DNA of 64,000 nt from NCBI GenBank assembly GCA_035048485.1, contig CM068585.1, positions 18,904,501-18,968,500 on the forward strand. The letters are read 5' to 3'. Shown one piece after another: positions 58,129 through 64,000 of this stretch (position 1 is the first letter of the stretch; each line of letters begins with the position of its first letter). The position numbers and the translations under genes are program-made. Source of the DNA: Pteria penguin. Lineage: Eukaryota > Mollusca > Bivalvia > Pterioida > Pteriidae. The notes beneath the pieces are model-generated. The model did no database searches, was not told where the DNA came from, and worked only from the letters and a program-made list of their open reading frames with translations.

Positions 58129-58202
58129 GTCAGGTGCGCCTTACCCGGAATTCCGCTACGCTTCCATTTTGAAGCGTAGCGGAAATCCGGGTCAGGTGCG
58201 CC
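58129..58202. repeat. 21-bp-arm hairpin flanked by 12-bp direct repeats
   Basis: CCCGGAATTCCGCTACGCTT is followed by a short loop and its reverse complement with one mismatch (about 58144-58191). GTCAGGTGCGCC lies on both sides (58129-58140 and 58191-58202). Confidence 0.85.
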
Positions 58203-58879
58203 CGTCTAGCAAACCACCGATATTGATAAAACGACCGCGTCTGTGCGTAATATCAGTACATTGCTTCATATAGGAGAGAGAGAGGGGTCCTTAAAGATAT
58301 ACATAAGGCCTAAAAAAAAAAACAAATTATTAATAATAATAATTGTTTCCTATAACCCGACCGTCCCTGTTTTTAACCCCCCCCCCCCAACCGACTCAAT
58401 TTTTTTTTCAAGAAAAATATCGGGATCGACAAGACCAAAAAAAAAAAAAACAAAAAAAACAAAAAAAAATTGAGATCGTATTTCACAAACAAGAAAGGTT
58501 TCACGCTCGCAAGAAGCAACTGTGCTGGCTGTAATACGTAGTAAACCAGGATACCGGACAATATTAGACAGCCTGTATAACCTATATGAGTAGTAAAAAA
58601 AAATCAAAGGCGTGAAAGACTATTAAGGCATCGAGCAGGATTGATTATCAAGCCGTTTAAAGTGCAAGTGGGACAATGAGCAACTATGTTGATTAATTTC
58701 TTTAAATTAATATGACTGGATGCATGTGACAACAAGGGTATGAGAGTAGGTCTCCGGACATTTGTCCTGGCAAGCTAAACAGTAGAGCTGTCCTAACGAG
58801 ACAAATACCCCACCTGGCAAAAAAGTTGAACATGCAATAATTCAGGAAGCTGAACATTTAGTCTTGCCAAAATCCAATC
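58203..58879. other. No gene; homopolymer-rich
   Basis: C and A runs near 58378-58470 produce unreliable frames on both strands. Confidence 0.45.
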
Positions 58880-59640
58880 AGACATGAGTTTAGTCACCAA
58901 AGAAACAGTAACCTTGAACTATGCCACACCCTTAGGTCATGGACAACAATCCTGTGAAATATTGTCCAAATCTATTAACCCAATAACAAGATATTGCCTG
59001 GACAGGATCTTTAACACCAAGTACACTGTGACCTTGATTGTTGACCTTCGGTCAAGGTAATGACACACCCTTGGGTCATGGGCAATAATCCTGTGAGATA
59101 TTATCCAAATGTATTGACCAAATAAAAAGATACGACCCGGACACGATTTTAATAACCAAGTCCACATTGAACTTGACCTTTAAACTTGGGTCAAGGCCAT
59201 GACATACCCTTGGGCGATGGGCAAGAATCATGCGAAATATTATCTAAATCCATCAACCCCATATAAAGATATGGTCCGGATAGTATTTTAACAAACAAGT
59301 CCACAGTAACATCCACCTTTGACTTATGACCTTGGGTCAAGGTCATGACACATCCTTAGGCAAAGGGCAACACTAAATCCATCCGTCCAGTAAAAAGATA
59401 TGGTCCGGACAGGATTTTAACAACCAAGTCCACATTGACCTTGACCTTTGACCTTAGGTTAAGGTCATGATACATCCTTAGGTCATGGGCAACAATCCTG
59501 TGAAATATTATCCAAATCTATTGACCAAATAAAAAGTTATGCTCCGGACACAAAGTGGCCCAGGATTTACTATCAAAGAGGTCTTAAGCCAAGGTCAAGG
59601 TCACAGTGGCCAACTTTTGGTACATGACACATCCTGTTCC
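58880..59640. repeat. ~140-bp TGACCTT tandem repeat, about five units
   Basis: Units contain 'gtcatgacacacccttgggt', 'gggcaacaatcctgtgaaat', 'attatccaaatctattgacc', 'aaaagatatggtccggacag' and 'accttgacctttgacctt'. 'ccttgggtcatggg'-like motifs start near 58929, 59070, 59209, 59351 and 59475. Same superfamily as the arrays at 1-870 and 28.4-32.6 kb. Confidence 0.9.
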
Positions 59641-60982
59641 CATGAGACATTCACATACCAAGTTTGATCATCCTGAGTCCTATGGTACATAAGTTCCTTT
59701 ACGGGGGTATCATGGTAAATATTTCTGAGCCCTTGATATTTGGAATCCCAAGTCTATAGAGTACATCGACGACTCTGGTGCAGTAACTCTCGTTACAACA
59801 GCCATGTCTGTATTTCTGAATTTTGCCGTTTAAACGAATTTAAAATTGCTGATATATACGAATTGCTGCTATTTCGTATAAAATTATATAAATCAAAATT
59901 TTTCAATTTATAAACTTGGAGACTACTATAATTACGGTCATTACCGAACTCTATTGTGTTCTGTTTAATTTATATGTACAGTGTATGTAATGTATAAAAT
60001 ATTTACGTAGAAATACTGAGTGTAGAATAAACATATTCCAGTTCCTGCATAATTAGTGTTTTATTATTTCAAATGAAGCCATATCAGGGAAGTGTAGTTT
60101 AGTTCTTAAACTATACATCCTTGGCCATATGTACAGGTAAACGCATGTGCGTTGTAAAAAGCAAATAACAGACTAAACCGCGTGCCGGATATTTGGTGCA
60201 GTCAGCCGTAAAATCCCTTGTCGATAGTTCCTAGATCGGCAATTAAGGTGGTCTGCCGGTGTATAGAATTTTAATTGGTATGAAAATGTACATTTGTTCC
60301 GTGTTGCCGATGCCAGAAGGCGAATATGCCGGTATAAAGAACACAAATAAGAGCATGTACTTTTATTACGGACAGATTTCTGCCGATTTCGGAATATGCA
60401 GTTATTTCGAGTGACGTTGTAACGAGAGTGGACTGTATATACCATTGAGGTATATTAACAACAAATAATGCAAATGCAGTACAAACTTTCAAAATTCAAT
60501 TCACTGCTGAATCTACAGTTGCATACTCATAACTACGCGCACAGTTCACAAATCGATCTTTAATGAAAACATGACATCATGTATCCTTACTCCCCAATAT
60601 CTAAGTTTATAAACAACATTCGGAACAATCTCGCCTTTTACATGAAAAAGGTCGAGGGTATTCGAAAGCATAAACGTCGAATTTGACCCTTGGTTAAGGT
60701 CAAAACTTGAATATACCTTTGCATAATTTAATCATGAATCACAATATTTACGTATGTCATTTACGTCACATTGCATATTAAAAGTAATAATTGCATTTCT
60801 AGAATCTAATATGAGCATTCAAAAGAAAGAACTATTTTCTTTCGCGAAGGAGATTTGGCCAGGAAATGCGGCGAAGAGGTAAAATTTTTACGATCCCTAT
60901 AGCCTCTCGATCATGCTTCGCATACTCGATGCCTAAAAACCAGTCGACTTACCGACCCTTAAATTATCAGCCATGTTATAGG

Positions 60983-60984
<2 letters not shown>
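59641..60984. other. No recognised gene
   Basis: AT-rich. Overlapping frames at 60173-60492 (minus) and 60866-61063 (plus) have no recognisable domain; the latter runs into a microsatellite. Confidence 0.4.
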
Positions 60985-61032
<48 letters not shown>

Positions 61033-61058
61033 ACACACACACAGTGGGGGGGGGGGGG
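60985..61058. repeat. (CA)n microsatellite followed by a G run
   Basis: CA dinucleotides to 61042 with one 'gac' interruption, then a G tract to about 61059. Confidence 0.95.
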
Positions 61059-61061
61059 GCT

Positions 61062-61345
61062 AATTAGACATTGTTGTGAGTGCCACAGTCACATGGTACC
61101 AGGGGTTCCTGAATGCACATTGTGGTGAGTGACACAGCCACATGACATCAAGGGTCCCTGAATGTCCACTGTGGTGCATTGTTTGTAGTACCACAGTCAC
61201 ACCACACTAAGGGTCCCTGAATGTCCACCATAGAACATTATTGCGTGTTCCCCAGTTACACCACACCCGGGGTCTCTGAATGTCCACTGTGGTACATTGA
61301 TGTGAGTGCCACAGTCACATGACACCAGGGTCCCTTAACCTGCTT
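61062..61345. repeat. ~66-bp tandem repeat, four to five units
   Basis: Each unit has 'gagtgccacagtcacatg', 'accaggggtccctgaatgtc' and 'cactgtggtacattg'. A single unit lies at 6205-6265. Confidence 0.88.
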
Positions 61346-62149
61346 AATGTCCAATGTGGATTTTTGATTCTTTTTCTCGCCAAATAAAACCATTTTTTTA
61401 CCCCTTTCAGTGCCTTCTCATTCTTCACGCTTTACACATCTTTGTCTAAGTTTCAATACGTAATACCACGTTAAAAATAGCCCCGAATAAGAAATATATT
61501 CTAATAACAATAACAAGAAAAATGTCACAAGAACACGGAACCAGATATCATGAGTGAACAAGCATACCATATGTAGAGTAATATTACGTCACATGACATT
61601 TCTTGAGTACTAAGAGGTACTTCGCTTTGTTTACTTGTGCTGGGTTTGACATTCCGGAATAAGAGGTTAGATATCCGTTCATTACACTTAACCCATCAGG
61701 AAGGATAAAACACCAATCTGTAACAGCATACTTTTCTATGACTGAATAGATATCTGTGTCTGGAATATATACCAGACAGTGATTACATTACACAGACAGA
61801 GCTCTGTCATCATGATTAGGTACCCATTTTTGTAGACAAACAATTCATATGTATAGGCACAAAAAGTGACAACGACACCAACACAATGAATACATTATTC
61901 AGTTTTCGAGGCGATCTGTCCATTCTACTGGACACATTTATCAAAAAACAGAGGAACAATTAAGAAGATAAATAGATAAAATAGAAATAAATAAAAAAAG
62001 AAGAAAGCTACATACAAAGATATAAACGTAATTAAAATAAAACTGATATGGGAATATTTCTTTGTACCTTATATTGTCATTTGCATGTCATTTTGCACAT
62101 AAAGGGGTTAATATTTGTATTTAATATGATGTATACCATACCATTCCGG
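61346..62149. other. No recognised gene
   Basis: AT-rich sequence without clear repeats. Confidence 0.4.
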
Positions 62150-62465
62150 TTCAAAGTTCTGGCATAAAGGAAAAAAGAAAAGTTACTGACTCAGCCGTAT
62201 GAGAGAAGTCACCGCGGAAATATACAGTATATAGTGTAATGTTAAGGAAAAAAGAAACCACATAAGGGCATCAGAAATATTCAATTATAGTGCAGTTACG
62301 ATACCGGATGTTCATTTGATATGACAATAGTCAATCAATTGGTGTAGTTAGCTGGTTTACGGACCAACTTTCCCACTCACCGCAACAACAGAATAATCAA
62401 AGGATAAAAATATAAATATTTCTCCATATAGAGATCAAGGGTCAACAAGTGTCTTAAGCTGAGAG

Positions 62466-63226
62466 TTCATAAGAATATATAAACACGTGTGATAATGCAG
62501 AAAATCATCATGGTATCAAAATATAGAAGCGCCTTCAAAATGAGGAGACAGCGTTCTCCCGGTCTGAAAGCGAGCTCAAACCCTTGATCTGTAGGAGTCT
62601 CGACTAACAGTCAGAGGGGACGAGGTTCAGGACCATGTCTCTTCTGGAGGAAGTTTCAACAAGGCCCATCCTTTAGTCCCAACGTCCCATTAGTCAGTGT
62701 GCAACGTACAAGATCACCGTAGATATAGGGATGGGCAAAATCCATTGGATCAAAATTGTTGAAAAGTTATATTTTGAGATAAAATAAATATAGAACATAT
62801 ATACCTTTTAATTTTGTGCACCATATGCGCATTTCGACAAGAATTCATAAGAATATGTAAACACGTGTGATAATGCAGAAAATCATCATGGTATCAAAAT
62901 ATATAAAGCGCCATCAAAATGAGGAAACAGTGCTCTCCCGGTCTGAAAACGAGCTCAAACACTTGATCTGTAGGAGTCCCGACTAACAGTCAGAGGGGAC
63001 GAGGTTCAGGACCATGTCTCTTCTGGAGGAGGTTTCAACAAAGCCCGTCATTTAGTCCCAACGCCCGATTAGTCAGTGTGCAACGTACAAGATCACCGTA
63101 GAAATAGGGATGGAGAAATTCCATTGGATCAAAATTGTTGAAAAGTTATATTTCCGAATTGAGATAAAATAAATATAGAACATATATACCTTTGAATTTT
63201 GTGCACCATATGCGCATTTCGACAAG
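62466..63226 (-). repeat. Tandem duplication of the Penelope-like 3' segment, ~379-bp units
   Basis: 62466-62842 and 62843-63226 match almost base for base ('cacgtgtgataatgcagaaa', 'gaggggacgaggttcaggac', 'gtgcaacgtacaagatcacc'). Each unit's right edge is the hammerhead-type tail 'gcgcatttcgacaag'. In the left unit that tail is cut exactly there and joined to 'aattcataagaat', the start of the next unit. Confidence 0.9.
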
Positions 63227-63538
63227 TTATGTCTCTTCAGTGATGCTCTTGGCCGAATGATTGGAATTCTCAAAATATATAAAAATATGAAGAGCAGTGT
63301 TGAATCCAAAATGATCGAAAAGTGATCCAAAGAATCTATCTAAGGACAGAGCTATGCATGAGGGAGATACTCCTTAGCTTTAGAGTGACTTACTTAATTT
63401 GATGACTGAAAATTTGAAGTATATATTTCATGTCAGTACAAAAGCACTGAAAACTAGACTTATGATGCCCTCGGAAACTTTCAGTCCACCAGCAGTGACA
63501 CCGACGTAGTGGTTATAATAAATATAGAACATATATAC
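63168..63538 (-). mobile_element. Hammerhead-type small repeat, best-preserved copy
   Basis: A 349-bp period is bounded by a 22-bp direct repeat (63168-63189 and 63517-63538, reading 'aataaatatagaacatatat' plus ac). On the minus strand the order is that direct repeat, 'ccactacgtcggtgtcactg', 'ctggtggactgaaagtttcc', a ~200-bp AT-rich body, CTGAAGA (63240-63234), stem GACA/TGTC, GAAA (63220-63217), the stem-III-like 'tgcgcatatggtgcac' and the direct repeat again. CUGANGA, stem II and GAAA fit a type I hammerhead ribozyme. The U expected after stem III is C, so self-cleavage is uncertain. Small circular 'retrozymes' of animals have this size and design. Confidence 0.75.
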
Positions 63539-64000
63539 AGTTCTTAATTCTGAATACGATCTAAAGAATTTTATCACATGTTTTTCAAAGTTTATGAAAT
63601 TTTAAACCCTGAGTTAAAAGATTCAAAGGAATTTTTAAATTTATGGTATGAATGTCCAAAACATCAGTGCAGCCCCTTGCGCATCGAACTAACTGAGATA
63701 TATAGCTGCCATATAAGAGGGGGGAGGGGGGTTCTAGGGACATTACTAATCAAAATAAGGAAAATTTACAATAGGAAATCCAAAATTGTCACGTTTATCA
63801 TAAATATTAGTATAAATTTTATTGTTAATTATTTTAATGTTTAAATCTAAGAAAGGTGTTTCTGTATCACAAATATTAGCTTTGTTTAATTGAAGTTCGG
63901 GTGATTATATTTCAGGTGTGTTTCTTTCAAACTCATGGTTATCGATAACTAATATGTCGTCAAGATATCTAGATGATTTATTGAATTTATCAATCATATC
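63539..64000 (-). pseudogene. Penelope-like reverse transcriptase fragment
   Basis: On the minus strand from 64000 the frame reads the catalytic SSRYLDDILVIDNHEFE, then TPFLDLNIKI, then YTNIYDKRDNFGFPIVNFPY. It matches the plus-strand copy at 30660-31100. It has an in-frame TAA where that copy has a Tyr codon (EIYPPEL), then stops and a G/C run after FPYFD near 63725. Where the 30789 TGA lies in the other copy, this one has TGT (Cys). Confidence 0.9.

Larger units (their letters stand above)
62150..64000 (-). mobile_element. Penelope-like retroelement, minus copy, rearranged, runs off the window
   Basis: Reading down from 64000, the reverse-transcriptase catalytic segment (63539-64000) is interrupted by a hammerhead-type element (63168-63538). 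Then comes the end of the coding region and the start of the 3' region, present twice (about 62843-63226 and 62466-62842), and finally the conserved 3' untranslated region ('gcggtgagtgggaaagttgg' on minus) to about 62150. Both duplicated parts lack about 150 bp of coding sequence that the 28.8-kb copy has at 31190-31343. The 5' part lies beyond the window. Confidence 0.85.

Overview
This window looks like animal (metazoan) nuclear DNA, most probably from a mollusc and plausibly a bivalve. It is AT-rich, has no operon-like packing, and contains no complete host protein-coding gene that I can defend. The taxonomic guess rests on the repeats: tRNA-headed SINEs with a conserved central domain, a Naiad-type Penelope-like retroelement, small hammerhead-type repeats, and ~130-bp tandem units built around TGACCTTGACCTTTGACC boxes. 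No database search was possible.

Layout. 0-9.6 kb holds a diverged TGACCTT-box array (1-870), a long hairpin (2221-2288), a 207-bp inverted-repeat MITE (3841-4047), two (AT)n tracts and an inverted pair of one dispersed repeat (4877-5313 and 7002-7131). 10-15.4 kb holds a Penelope-like 3' end, a diverged local duplication, a possible coiled-coil exon (13469-13558) and a dead Tc1/mariner transposase interrupted by a SINE with a 13-bp target-site duplication. 16.2-26 kb carries three minisatellites (63/64-bp, 20-bp, ~48-54-bp units), a decayed LINE reverse transcriptase and two minus-strand SINEs. 28.4-32.6 kb is a dimeric ~130-bp repeat array split by a 3.1-kb Penelope-like element with three in-frame TGA codons. 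33.6-36.5 kb is an (AT)n tract, a hammerhead-type element and a 2.5-kb array of 44-bp units that appears to have grown out of the tail of that element. 41-42.9 kb holds a long hairpin, a MITE inserted in a dispersed repeat whose other copy (7.3-7.9 kb) is an empty site, a SINE tail and a second hammerhead-type element. 49.4-52.4 kb has two LINE 3' ends and a 28-bp array. 53.3-56.7 kb has a SINE, a 36-bp array of ~35 copies, two inverted-repeat elements and another Penelope-like 3' end. 57 kb has the best host-gene candidate, two phase-compatible exons of an unrecognised gene. 58.9-61.4 kb carries more tandem repeats. 62.1-64 kb is a minus-strand Penelope-like copy with a duplicated 3' segment and an embedded hammerhead-type element.

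How the parts relate. The window is a record of retroelement activity: Penelope-like elements (two with coding sequence, two as 3' ends only), small hammerhead-type elements of the kind thought to depend on them, SINEs that share one 3' tail style, and dead LINE and Tc1 copies. The most interesting signal is the hammerhead-type family. Two of its copies are longer than one monomer, as expected if a circular or tandem RNA was copied back into DNA, and one copy seems to have seeded a satellite-like array that later acquired an 838-bp higher-order repeat.
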